Assembly (NCBI GenBank): GCA_009602725.1
Contig: WELB01000009.1
Span: forward strand, 142,171 to 206,170
Length of the DNA stretch: 64,000 nt
Reading direction: 5' to 3'
Origin: Spirogloea muscicola
Lineage: Eukaryota; Streptophyta; Zygnematophyceae; Spirogloeales; Spirogloeaceae
Shown: in pieces, positions 23,633 to 33,462 of the stretch
Position numbering within the stretch: the stretch's first letter is position 1
Layout: each line of letters starts with the position of its first letter
The notes under the pieces: generated by a model
Databases searched by the model: none
The model's input: the letters and a program-made list of their open reading frames with translations, nothing else
Told to the model about the DNA's origin: nothing
Translations under genes and position numbers: made by a program

Positions 23633-26443
23633 CTATTCGCGAGGTCGGGCCGACCACAACGAGCTGAGCGCACGCAGCCTGGCAAAGTAGTCCCCCATAG
23701 CAAGCAGGCCCCGGGCGGCCTGCCGCGTGGTGAGGATGCGGTGCATCTGCTGTAATGTCTCGTGCCTCAAGCTGTCCGCCTGGCAAGCAAGCCCAGCACG
23801 ATGTAGCAGTGGGTCAATGTCCACACAAGGTTACACAATGTAGGCTGGAGGAGAGCTTGCATATGGACTTGCAGCAGCAAAAACTTTATATGGCCATGCA
23901 CATGCACATGCAAATGCTTCTAAGGAGCTCTTCAATGATGATATAGCTGCTTAAAAACTTCTCATTGTATATGGTGGCGGTCAGCATGCAGCTCAGAAGC
24001 ACATAGGTTGCCCTCTGTAGCTTATTATACCTGCCTCACGAACGACTCCAAAGTCCCAAGCTTGCCCATCGCCATGGCCATCTGCCCCATGTAATTGGCG
24101 ACGTTCGAGGACGCCCCCAGGGAGCCTGCCGACAATGTGTCTGCCAGGGACTGCTGCAGCGCTTCCATCCCCTGTATGTGCAGTGGAGCAGCTGTCGTAT
24201 TTGTCAAGGAGGTCCTTGATGGTTCAAAGATGCAGGTGTTTGTAGCTTGAAGTCCTGAATATAAATTGGAAAAGGATAGCTGTTGAATGCCATGTGAGTA
24301 ACAAGCTCACCTGAGTCAGCGCATCCTCCGCCTGCTGCGAGGACTGCTGCAAATTGCATATCCCGTGCAGCTGTTGCTCATTAAGCGGCTCAATTTGTGG
24401 GATGAGTATCTGCAGTTCAGAATTTGCAATACCTCTTAGTGAGTGCTTGCAGCCGGTGCTTACCCACTCATTTTCCCTACCCAGGATCAAGATGCTCTTC
24501 TGGTCCCAGGCAGGAAGGACAAGTAGCTCGCATTTAAGAATGTAGTTTGTCTACACAAAGTTCACTGAGCATAGGTTCTCCTAAAGTTCCTCCTCACGCT
24601 GCTGCACAAGTAGAGCTGCTTTGGCAACTGGAGTGGAGTGAGAAACACTAGCCCGTGGGTTTAAGCAGGGGGGTGCCGTACCTTGAGCAGCTCTGACGGG
24701 CGAAAACCGCCCATCCACATGAAGCAGCGCTCGGCGGGCGTCTTCCACATGCCTGATACAAGATGGAAGACGTCCGCCTTGGCAGCTGCCGCCTTGAGCT
24801 TAAATAGCTCCTCGTACTGCGCCATCACGCCATCCACGAGCACTCGCAGCTCTGCATCGCCCAACCGCGACTGCAGCGCCGCACGCAGGTCGCACATCTG
24901 CCGGTGGTGTTCCTCCACCCACCGTGCATACTCCACGTCAAAAGCTGCGGCTCCTGGCGAATTGGAAGCGATAGGCAGCGTCAGATTGGCCGTCCCGGCG
25001 GGCGTCGCTGACCAACAGAAGCACTATTTGCGGGCTAAGAGACAAGTGCTGCAAGTAAAGCTTGGCTGCAAGCTTGGCAACAACCTACGAGCCGGTGAAT
25101 TGTCCGCTAAGTGTCTGGAAGCAACAGGAGCCACAATGCTCTGCGCCACAGTGATCGAGGCCACAGACCGGAGCAGTGCAACATGCTGCCGTGGCGCAAT
25201 GCAGGGCGTACCAGGGTTCAGGTTGGCATTGGCATTGGGCCCCAGAACAGCGCCGGCCTGCCCGGCAGCCGCATCGCCTGTCCGTGTCCCAATCTGGCGC
25301 TCAACGGCCGCCGACAGTCGGAGTCAATGTGCAGCGGCCGTGCAGTGGCAGCACCGAAGCAGTGCAGGTGTTTATAACGAAGCTCAGACTGACGCACCGA
25401 CAGGAGTGGTACCAAGGACCGCAATGCCGAATGGCAACCTCGGACGGGGGCCCCGAGGTGAGGCAAGGCGAGCCAAGGCGGCTCACCTGCTGCCGGGCAC
25501 GCTGCAGCTCCTGCTCAAGCTGCTGCAGCCGGACGCGGCTTGTCTCGAGCTGCTGCACGTACGCCTGCAGGAATCGGAAGAGTTACCAAAAGACGTCAGC
25601 ATCGTTCCATGGACTCGCGTACCTTTGCTGGCCGTAGGCGCAGTCTGCAGCGAGCTGCTCCAAGTGGCGAGCTGCCAGGGCGGGGTGGGGCGAACACCTT
25701 CTTGCGCAGGCGGCTCTTGCGTGCAGCCTCGCGGTTCTGCGCCAGCCGCCGCAGGGCCTGCAGCAGCAGGCCAGGGGCACAGAGGAGGTGGACATGACAG
25801 GCCGCCGCTATAGACAAGGGCTTAACACTCCGGTAGGACTGGTAGGAGGCACAGTGAGCGAGTAGCAAGCGAGCGCAGTCACACACGCGCTTGTAGCCAG
25901 CAGCGCGCGGCGACGCCGGTGGCACATTTGGGGCGCTCACCTGCGGCTGGCTGCCCTTGGAGTCGCCGTTCTTCTGCTCGTGGTCGGAGCTCGTGCCGCC
26001 CGTCTGGCCATCATCGAGCTGCGGCGCGCGGGAGACAGGCGCAGACCTCGTCACAGGCCGGCCGCGAGCGACGAGCCGGGCGAGCGGGCTCCGCGGCAGG
26101 GCAGCCGAGCGCGGACGGCACAGTGCATCCAGCGAGCAGCAGGAGAAGCACGGCTGGGCTGTCGCGCCGCTGCCACGCCCAGCCATGGCTGGCAGCGGCC
26201 ACCTCGGCTGCGGGCGACGTTGCCGCCATCATGGCGGAGCCTATTGAGATGGCATGCTCGCCATTGGCTGCCCAGGCTCACCCGCGGGTCGCCGTCGCGG
26301 TCGGTGGACATGGACGCGTCATCGCCGCGCGGGTCGCTCATGCCCTCCGCGCCGCTGCCGCCAGCGCCCGGCCCGGCGGCGGCAGCGGCGGGGCGCGGCC
26401 GCTTGGCCGTGGCGCGCCGGGCCTCGGCGTCGCCTAGGAGCAT
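23633..26443 (-). CDS. TGA: TGA-type bZIP transcription factor with DOG1 domain
   Basis: Group D bZIP factors bind TGACG elements; in land plants they act in stress and defence signalling. Exons: 26443-26282, 26018-25941, 25757-25698, 25564-25487, 25293-25212 (tentative), 24953-24682, 24409-24311, 24171-24031 and 23779-23633. The basic region is RRLAQNREAARKSRLRKK, followed by the short zipper AYVQQLETSRVRLQQLEQEL. The DOG1/TGA domain has FDVEYARWVEEHHRQM, FHLVSGMWKTPAERCFMWMG, EQQLHGICNLQQSSQQAEDA, NVANYMGQMAMAMGKLG and YFARLRALSSLWSARPRE. The N-terminus is acidic and low in complexity. The start may instead be the in-frame ATG at 26341. The order and spacing match land-plant TGA factors closely, so identity is secure. 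Confidence 0.95.
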
Positions 26444-26485
26444 GTCAGGCCTTCACACGGCCGCCCCCAACGGCGCGTCATCTGA

Positions 26486-26757
26486 NNNNNNNNNNNNNNN
26501 NNNNNNNNNNNNNNNNNNNNNNNNNNNNNNNNNNNNNNNNNNNNNNNNNNNNNNNNNNNNNNNNNNNNNNNNNNNNNNNNNNNNNNNNNNNNNNNNNNNN
26601 NNNNNNNNNNNNNNNNNNNNNNNNNNNNNNNNNNNNNNNNNNNNNNNNNNNNNNNNNNNNNNNNNNNNNNNNNNNNNNNNNNNNNNNNNNNNNNNNNNNN
26701 NNNNNNNNNNNNNNNNNNNNNNNNNNNNNNNNNNNNNNNNNNNNNNNNNNNNNNNNN
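26486..26757. other. Assembly gap (272 N)
   Basis: Unresolved bases just upstream of the bZIP start codon. The sequence after the gap is CGG-rich, so the gap probably covers a GC-rich triplet tract that failed to assemble. Confidence 0.95.
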
Positions 26758-26866
26758 CGGCGGCGGAGGCGCCGGCGGCCTCGGCGGCGGCGACGGCGGT
26801 CCGGCGCGGCCAAGGCTGGAGGGGTGTGGGGGTGGGCTAAAGCTAGGGCTAGTAAATTGTGATGGG

Positions 26867-26950
26867 GGCGGGAAACCCTGTACAAATCTGAAAACTGCCA
26901 GATTTCTTGGCGGGAAACGCTGCACAAATCCGCAAATTTCTAGATTTCTT
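26867..26950 (+). promoter_or_regulatory. Two 42-bp tandem units each with an E2F-like site
   Basis: Two direct 42-bp units, at 26867-26908 and 26909-26950, both begin with GGCGGGAAA and end with GATTTCTT. GGCGGGAAA matches the E2F/DP site TTTSSCGC in reverse. They lie about 420 bp upstream of the bZIP start codon, across the gap. Confidence 0.55.
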
Positions 26951-27102
26951 GGGTGGCCGATCAGCCCGCGCCGGGTTAAGATTCGAATTGCAGAGAGCGC
27001 GGATCGACTCCCAGTTCCAGCCCCCCGGATTATTAGGAGACGGCTGCTCCCCCGTGCGGGCCCGGGCGGCAGCCCACGAGCGGCCGGGGAGGCCCCGCCG
27101 GC

Positions 27103-27116
27103 CCGCCACGTGGCGG
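27103..27116. promoter_or_regulatory. Palindromic G-box (CCGCCACGTGGCGG)
   Basis: A perfect 14-bp palindrome with a CACGTG core in the upstream region of the bZIP gene. Such sites bind plant bZIP or bHLH dimers. Confidence 0.45.
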
Positions 27117-27314
27117 CCGCAGGCGCGGCCCTGTGCCTGCATTCACCTACGGATTCGATGCCGGGCCTCCCGGGCGCCTTGCTCCCCAATGGCGTTGACC
27201 CCCGGGGCCATAAGCGACGGGTCGATTATACGCACTCCCGACTCTCCCGCTTCTACCCAGCTGTCCAGCCATCTCTCTCGGTGAAGAGTCTTTCTTTCTC
27301 TCTCGATGGGCTGG

Positions 27315-27372
27315 CTTTTCTTTTTGGGCTGGCTTTTCGCAGCCCTTGCCCCCATTGGGAGTGCCACTTCTT
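27315..27372 (-). repeat. R1b subfamily copy
   Basis: Contains TTTTTGGGCTGGCTTTTCGC, then AGCCCTTGCCCCCATTGGGA and GTGCCACTTC. It is nearly identical to 53305-53365 and close to 62228-62296. Relative to the R1 type copy the loop is longer and one arm shorter. Confidence 0.8.
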
Positions 27373-27647
27373 CTGATGGGGCCCCGTGCACTTGGCAAGA
27401 GCTGTTTCTTGGAAGCGGCGAGGCAGCCCCACTTGCGCCGAGCTTCCGTGGGCTTGTTTGCGCGCCATCCGGCCCTTTCAAACCTTGTCCAGTCCTTCGG
27501 GCTGGCCACTAATGGCCATTGCTGTCAATTTGGAAGAGCTGATAGGTTTTTCTTTGAGACCATGGCCGCTGGCTACCACTCGCTACATTGCGTATGATGC
27601 ACTCTAGCGTACTTCACACCTCCTTGATCTAGACGCTCTTCACCACA

Positions 27648-27712
27648 GTGTGCTGGCTTGTTGCTTTGGCCTTCCTCTCATTCAATGCGGATCGCGCGCC
27701 TTCGTGCTCTTA
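27648..27712 (-). repeat. R2 copy (diverged)
   Basis: Carries GTGTGCTGGCTTG, a TTGGCC core and GCGCGCCTTC in the order seen in the other minus-strand R2 copies. Confidence 0.6.
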
Positions 27713-28350
27713 GGAGGCCCCCTTTTGCTGGTGTTCCTCGCCCCACTCTGCCTTTTGGGCTACGTATGCTATTTTAGCCACCACGCCTTTCGGCCGAGTG
27801 CTTCCTCGTCGTGTTATGGCCCTTCGCATTTGCGCACATGCTACTTCCAACCTTTCCTGCCGGCTCCGCCCGTCTCCCAGGCAGAAGCAACCAGGAAACC
27901 AGGAGCAAGAGTGCCACCGATGCCCCCTCTGCATGAAACAACACTAAAAGTAGCCCACGGCGCACCCCGAGGTGGCGCGAAGCCTGGCGCTTGTGCTGGC
28001 TCGAGGCCTGCAGTCTCGCCCCTTTGGCAGCTCTGTACCAGCTGGCCTTCCAGAGCAAGAGCCACCACCATTTGAAAGGATAGCTCCCCCACCGCCGTGG
28101 CATCTGTGGGAGAGCCACACCTGCGCTCGCGCGCCTTGTCGTAAAGAAATCCTCAACGTTCAGAAGAGAGAGAGGGAGCCTTTCTGGAGAATGCGATGGA
28201 AGGTTGTCAATTCTCTAATGGGGCTGGCTTTTCCCAGCCCTAACCCACCCTTTGGAAGAGCTGCTTCCTCCTTCCGTTAGAAGGCCAGCCCATCAAGATT
28301 GTTGAGCAAGGTAGAGTAAGGGCCACACCGTCCCCAGCACACTCCCGCCC

Positions 28351-28379
28351 GACGTCAGCGGGGCGCCGGCGCTGACGTC
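28351..28379. promoter_or_regulatory. Inverted TGACGTC pair
   Basis: GACGTCAGCG and CGCTGACGTC form perfect 10-bp inverted arms around a 9-bp GC spacer. Each arm holds the TGACGTC core bound by TGA/CREB-type bZIP factors. A third ACGT site, GGGACGTCAC, lies near 28517-28526. Confidence 0.5.
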
Positions 28380-28617
28380 CTGCAGGCAGGCTTGCTGACG
28401 CCAGCGAGGCACTGCCTGGACCAGGGCTTGCTGGGCGCCCGCCTGGACGGGAGCCCCAGAAGGCCGTTAACCGCCGAGGCCTTGTGGGGCCAATCGGTGG
28501 TGGTGCCGAAACGGGACGTCACTCAGGGCAGGTAAATGCTGCGCAAGGGGCCGGCTCCACCGTCGCGGACCACTATCAATGAAACTGCTCTTCCAAATTA
28601 AGGCAAATTATTGGTCT

Positions 28618-28700
28618 AAGAGAGAGAGAAGGCGCGCGGTGCGCATGAGAGAAAGGGGTGGCCAATTCAAGCCAACACATTGGACAGGCACAAGCTAGCG
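28618..28700 (+). repeat. R2 copy, left arm of an inverted pair
   Basis: Sequence order: GAGAGAGAAGGCGCGCGGTG, CGCATGAGAGAAAGG, GCCAATTCAAGCCAACACAT, then TGGACAGGCA. An inverted copy lies at 28812-28870, which gives a MITE-like layout of about 250 bp. Confidence 0.8.
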
Positions 28701-28811
28701 CAGATTTCAACCCCTTACTCCGGCTAAGTAACTCCACTTGCGGCTGTCGAGTAGGCTTGTTGGGAGCCCCTCTGGGCAAAGATCTCTTAGATTATTCCTT
28801 ATTACACCACG

Positions 28812-28870
28812 ACAGTGTGCTGGCTTGGCTTGGCCTCCCAATCCACGCGCACCACGCGCCTCCTCTTTGA
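28812..28870 (-). repeat. R2 copy, right arm of an inverted pair
   Basis: Reads GTGTGCTGGCTTGGC, TTGGCCTCCCAATCCACGCG and CACCACGCGCCTCCTC, the reverse complement order of the copy at 28618-28700. Confidence 0.75.
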
Positions 28871-29717
28871 GAACCCATTCGGAAGTGTCACACAGCTGCA
28901 TAGCTCTTGCAAAGCTGCTTGGTTTTCGCGCCTTCCAGAGCTTGTCCACTCCTTGTGGACTTTCTGATTGTGGGGTGACCTTTCACAGCCATGGCCTTGG
29001 AAGAGCTTCTTTCTTATCCTGACATGCGGCTACATACCATGGGGTTACAACTGTGCGGCTTCCCTTTGTAGCCACTTCGTCTGCTGTGTGGCTAGCCTTC
29101 AGGTGTCGAACCTTCCCCTTAAGACCTTGACCATGCTTATCGGACTGGCCTTTCACAAAGACCACCTCCTTACAGAGCTTCTCCATGGATCAGCCACCTT
29201 AGTAGCCGTGAGTCAGTAGCCACGAGTCTGTGACGGGCAGATTCAGGTCTTTCTGGCAAGACATAGATTACCAAAACAACTGAGTGAACGTGCATCTCAA
29301 GGCTATCGCAGGCCATTTGCTGTGACATGCGCCAGAACCCTTCTCATCAGTGGACCCACCTTTGACCTATCTTACTGCAGACTTTGGCTGGTCTTTGCCT
29401 CAGAAACTTGAATGGCAGCTGACCTTTCTTTCATGATGGATCGTCCGGTTGTTAAAGTGAGCATGAGTCCCTTCTTGCCCCAGGTTGTTGTAGGAGCATA
29501 TGCAGAAATGAAGAAGTGGCACTGTACATAGAGCATGCACAGGCAAGAAGCAGACGCTGTGGGTGGCCAGCCCGAGATAGAATGTTGACAAAAGCTGAAA
29601 AGGGAAGGCGTCAACAAGGAATCACAAAAGGGGCAAGGTTGGGCAGAAGTATCAGAAGTGACGCTCACTCAGCTGTCGAGCGGCTGCTGTGACGGGGGGG
29701 GGTGTTCATCGATAAAA

Positions 29718-29950
29718 TGCTCCCATGAGAGTAGCGGCTGTGAGGAGCCAGCCGTACAGGAGGACAGAAGTTGGGCAATGTCAGAAATAAGAACAAATAA
29801 TAAATCCCTCTTAGGGAGTCCAGCGGCTGCCGTGAGATAGGAATCCCTGTGTACATGAAAAGCACTAGGAGGACAATGGCTCTCATAATAGTGTGGCTAT
29901 GAGGAGCCAGCCAGCTTGACAAGAGCCGGAAGTTTGGAATGAGTCAAAAG
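29718..29950 (+). repeat. Diverged direct repeat pair
   Basis: Two blocks of about 72 bp, at about 29718-29790 and 29878-29950, share GAGGAGCCAGCC and GGAAGT/AGAAGTT context after a GCTCyCATrA start. Between them lies unrelated AT-rich sequence. Confidence 0.5.
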
Positions 29951-30311
29951 TAGGCCCGCTCAGAGAATTTGGTGGCTCGCACTTCTGAATCTGGTAGCCT
30001 TTATCAGCAACCGCAAGCTGGACACGCTGATGATACTGAGACTACAATGTTTTTCTGAAGCTAACGGTGGCTCACTTGGGTAAGATTTCAGTGAGGAGCA
30101 ACAGCAGAGGGATGTCACTGGAGCCAAGGCGTCCTTCTGGTAAGACCTGGTGAATATCAGGCCGCAGCTGAAGGTCGGACATATTGGCAGGAGGGGAGGA
30201 GGGAGACAGGCGTCAAAGCTCACAGCCACCGCCCCCCTTAGAAAAGAAGAGCACTATGCTCAGAGAGATGGTTTTCTCCCTTAGCCAGCTCATTACCCAG
30301 TTACCAGGTCA

Positions 30312-30380
30312 TTTGTAAGGCTAGAATTGGCCTCCCTTTCACTTTCATGCGCACCGCGCGCCTTCTCTCTCTCTCTCTTT
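30312..30380 (-). repeat. R2 copy
   Basis: Contains AAGGCTAGAATTGGCCTCCC, TTTCATGCGCACCGCGCGCC and a (CT)n tail. It is almost the same as 61875-61935. Confidence 0.85.
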
Positions 30381-30611
30381 CTTAGCCAACCGCCCCCATG
30401 AGCATGAGCGCTTATCCCGCCCCCGCTGTTCTTTCGGCCCCTTCGGACATCGTCAACTTTTCTCGGTCTGGCCTTTTTACAGGCGGAGTGCCTCCTTCCC
30501 TGCAACGAGCTACTCCGACCTGATGTTGCTCACTCGCGGGTACTGAGCTTCCCTAGTGCGTTGTCGTGCTTGGTAGTGTAGTCCTTTTTCGGCACCTCTA
30601 TCTTGAGCTTT

Positions 30612-30680
30612 GGACATTGTCCATTCCTCTTGGGCTGGCTTTGCCAGCCCCTCTTTCCTATGGGCGCGCTCTTTCTTCAT
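30612..30680 (-). repeat. R1 copy
   Basis: Contains CATTGTCCATTCCTCTTGGG, CTGGCTTTGCCAGCCCC and TATGGGCGCGCTC, which is close to the copy at 53188-53250. Confidence 0.8.
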
Positions 30681-31051
30681 TTCTTCTTTTACAGCCCTTG
30701 CCCCCTCCGAAAGAGCTCAATTCTTGAGAGGAATGAGGTCCCCACAGGATATCAGCGATTCAGGCTGCGAGGTTTTCCAACTTGTGGCTGTTGATCAGGT
30801 TACCAAGTGGCCATCCGTAGGACTTACTTGTCCTGCTAAAGTGCTTTTTCCAAATTGGGGCTTCCCCCTGGACCCTGTGAACTCTCTTTCGGCTGGCTTT
30901 TCACGACCACAGCCTCCTTGGCAAGAGCTCACATTCCAGCTGCTGGTCAGTTTCTGCTGCTGTTGACTTGACTTACTGCGTGACTATATGGTACAAATAC
31001 TATTGAACCTGACTGTTTGCGCTACGAGATGAGGGTGATGACAGGGAGGGA

Positions 31052-31138
31052 AGAGAGAAGGCGCGCGGGGCGAATGAAATGAAAGGGAGGCCAATTCAAG
31101 CCAACACATTGTTCAGGCAGAGTCTAGTGCAAACTAAA
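31052..31138 (+). repeat. R2 copy
   Basis: Contains AGAGAAGGCGCGCGGGGCGA, AGGCCAATTCAAGCCAACAC and CTAGTGCAAACTAA. It matches 61198-61280 along its length. Confidence 0.85.
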
Positions 31139-31306
31139 GAGAAGGGGGAAGCAAGAGGAAGAAGGCAGGAGAACAACGAGACCTTCCAGATCAGATATAC
31201 GGCAATGGCCGTAAGAGGCCAGCCCAAAGCATGGACAAGGAAAGAGATACCCTAAGGGGCGATTGCTGTAAAATGTCAGCCCACCAGAAGAACTAGCCTG
31301 AAGTGA

Positions 31307-31828
31307 GTGGAAAAGGGCTCGCCCACGGAAAGGGCCCAAAGCGCGAAGGAGCAGCTTCTCGATGTTTCTCATGCAGGGCTTCTTCCCTTGGTGGGAAATG
31401 AGAGAAGGTGCTCTGTGCGTAAGAAAAGAAAGGGTGGCCTAGTTGAGCCAATAAACTTTTGCCTGAACCTGTTCAGGCAAAAAATAGTGCAAGAAGTGGG
31501 GCTACATAAGTATAAGCCCTGTGCTAAGGTGGGCGTCGACGTGCACGGAGCCTTTGGCACAAAATGGCTTGACTTGCTTCACCACCTTGCGCGGCGTGCA
31601 TTGGCCCGTCGCCAAGGGCAGCAGGGCGAGCAGCCCGGCTTCAATGTCGCCGCGTCCCTCGCTCAAGTCTTCCGGATGCGCTTGGCCATCTCTTCGCAGC
31701 GGTCCCTTGCCTTCGCCGTTCACTTGCGCGCAGGCCGCGCTTTTGCGGCGACCTCCGGCTTCCGACAGGGCGACAACTTTCCGCCGGCTAGCTATTCAGA
31801 TCTGCATCTCCTGACTAGATGTTACTGA
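31307..31828 (+). pseudogene. LINE-type ORF remnant (C-terminal, post-RT part)
   Basis: The frame from about 31500 reads VDVHGAFGTKWLDLLHHLA, then FRMRLAISSQRSLAFAV, then NFPPASYSDLHLL before a stop. This fits the part after the reverse transcriptase in algal non-LTR retrotransposons, where a conserved FG-type motif is followed by an RMxxAxxxQR-like helix. The same arrangement is found at 61501-61755 (MDIYGGYGTKWSALLHRLA). No RT or endonuclease domain is present, so it is a 5'-truncated copy, as is usual for LINEs. The upstream part of the frame overlaps an R2 copy. Family assignment is inference. Confidence 0.5.
31388..31495 (+). repeat. R2 copy (diverged) with internal palindrome
   Basis: Follows the R2 order (GAGAGAAGGTGCTCTGTGCG, GGTGGCC, TAGTGCAA). 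It also carries TTTGCCTGAACCTGTTCAGG, whose TTTGCCTGAAC/GTTCAGGCAAA arms can fold. Confidence 0.7.
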
Positions 31829-31879
31829 GAGTCTCGTTGCTGATGTCCTAGTCCTTAGCACTCCGGCTTCTTCAGAGAA

Positions 31880-31975
31880 AGAGCTCGCCCATTGAGGATA
31901 GGGGCTGGAACAGCCAGCCCAAAAAAGAACCTTGTCCATTCCTTTGGGCTGGCCTCTCCCAGCCACCAGTCAATC
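31880..31975 (+). repeat. R1 copy joined to an inverted R1 copy
   Basis: GAGCTCGCCCATTGAGGATA and the hairpin GGGCTGG-AACAG-CCAGCCC are followed at once by an opposite-strand R1 start, CTTGTCCATTCC and TTTGGGCTGGCCTCTCCCAG. The two halves meet head to head. Confidence 0.8.
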
Positions 31976-32139
31976 TGGCCGCGCTTTCTGCTATGCTAAC
32001 TAAGGTGGCTAGGTAATGGAATGTGTGTTAAGTGATGGAGGGGCCTGTGTGGCAAAGTAAGAAGGCAAGCACATTGACAGAAGGTGGCTAAGGTAACAGG
32101 GGAAATGGGGTGGGGGCAAAAGCCGGGGGAGTCCTGCCC

Positions 32140-32225
32140 CTTTCCTGCCGAGCCGGCGCGCGGGAGCGCTGGCCCCTCGGTTCGAACCTGCGACCGGCTG
32201 TCAGGCCATCAGGTGAGCGCGGCTT
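32140..32225 (-). repeat. Possible tRNA-derived SINE head (weak)
   Basis: On the minus strand GGTCGCAGGTTCGAACC contains an exact pol III B-box (GGTTCGAACC). The upstream text resembles the anticodon side of a tRNA, but no clean A-box at the usual distance is seen and no cloverleaf closes. It could be a truncated SINE or chance. Confidence 0.25.
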
Positions 32226-32589
32226 TCCCCAAGGGGGCGCCACGTGTTGGTCAGCTGCCACGGTGGCGTCTCGTATTGGTGGCGCGGGCTCCAGGATTCT
32301 GGCGGGACCGCAGATTCCTACCAGCTAGTTCCCACAGCCAGTCACCACGGCTAGGAGATGATTCAGCTGACCGATGCCAATCAGCCCCTTCCTTCCTCTC
32401 TCGGCCATTGCCGTGCTTTGAAAGTGCCTGTTCGTTTCCTGACGTCGAAGGAACGCATTGCTACTTCGTTCCATTTCAGACCTGGTACATTCCATTGGGC
32501 TTGGCCTCGCTACCCAGAAGAAGTGGCTCTCTCAATGGGGCCAAGGGCTGTGATAAGCCAGCCCGAAAAATTTGACAATCTACCCAGAG

Positions 32590-32665
32590 ACTAGTTTCTC
32601 TGACCTGCGGCTGCTCAACAGGGGTTATTGAGCACCCAGTGGCCACTTGCGTCGCTGTGTGCTTT
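32590..32665 (+). repeat. R3 copy
   Basis: Contains GCGGCTGCTCAACAGGGG, TTGAGCACCCAGTGGCCACT and TGCGTCGCTGTGTGCTTTAG. Other copies are at 58565-58645 and 58912-58985. R1-like sequence follows in each case. Confidence 0.85.
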
Positions 32666-32817
32666 AGCTCTCGCCTGGCCCCTTCAATTTTGTTCGTTCT
32701 CTTTTCTGAGCTGGCCAATCACGGCCATCGCCTTCAGTTGCAAGAGTCTTTCCATCGTCTCCTTCCGCACATGCCATTCTTCCAGTGTAAGGACACTGGA
32801 AGAAGCTTTTTCTTTAC

Positions 32818-32878
32818 TGTACTCTGCTCATTCTTTTTTGGGCTGGCTGTTCCAGCCCCTATCCTCAATGGGCTCTTT
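32818..32878 (-). repeat. R1 copy
   Basis: Reads CTGCTCATTCTTTTTTGGGC, TGGCTGTTCCAGCCCC and ATCCTCAATGGGC, the reverse of the type copy with its CCCATTGAG end changed. Confidence 0.85.
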
Positions 32879-32966
32879 CTTCTTTTCTTTTTTCCCCGCG
32901 GCCTGACAGGAAAGCATATTCCCGTCCCCAGTGGCGGGGTTGTTGGCCCCCGCCTTCGCGGGAAGA

Positions 32967-33025
32967 AGGTGCTCGCCCATTGAGAAGAGGGGCTGGCAAA
33001 GCCAACCCAAAAAGAATGGACAATG
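32967..33025 (+). repeat. R1 copy
   Basis: Reads GGTGCTCGCCCATTGAGAAG, GGGCTGGCAAAGCCAACCC and AAAGAATGGACAATG. The second hairpin arm has one change. Confidence 0.85.
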
Positions 33026-33267
33026 TTCAAAGCCAAAGAAAGAGGTGCTGAAAAAGGACTACACTACAAAGTGCAAGATGGTGCAGAGGGAGATGCAGAT
33101 GGCTGCTCAGTATCCAAGTGTGAGCAACAGCAGATCAGAGTAACTCGGAGCAGGAGAAGCGGCACTTTGCCGAGACCCGGAAGCAGCAGCCATAGCACGA
33201 GCCTTCGCGGGGGACTACGTGACGCTGCTACGTCCTCGTCCATCCTTCCGTGGGCTCGCCAGTTACT

Positions 33268-33335
33268 AACGCATCGGCTTGAATTGGCCACCCATTCATT
33301 CCACGCGCACCGTGCACCTTCTTCAATCACAGCCA
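33268..33335 (-). repeat. R2 copy
   Basis: Contains CGGCTTGAATTGGCCACCCA and TCCACGCGCACCGTGCACCT in minus-strand R2 order. Confidence 0.75.
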
Positions 33336-33462
33336 TCGGGTTTGGCTCACCGGTTTTGGCAAACCGGTGAGCCAATGGGGCTGGCTGCGTCTCAGATTGT
33401 TTCCCTCGGGCTGTTGCATAATGTGGTTGGGGGCGGGGAGGTTCCACTCGCCTGCTTCCGGA

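Noticed and set aside
24683-25813. 376-codon plus-strand frame
   Set aside because: It is the antisense of the bZIP/DOG1 exons, which have clear homology on the minus strand.
26434-27189. Long frames on both strands near 26.0-27.2 kb
   Set aside because: They include the 272-bp N gap or oppose the bZIP exons. GC-rich DNA lacks stops, which explains their length.
31307-31828. A complete host gene at this frame
   Set aside because: It merges an R2 copy with LINE-like sequence and has a relative at 61501. A repeat origin explains it better.
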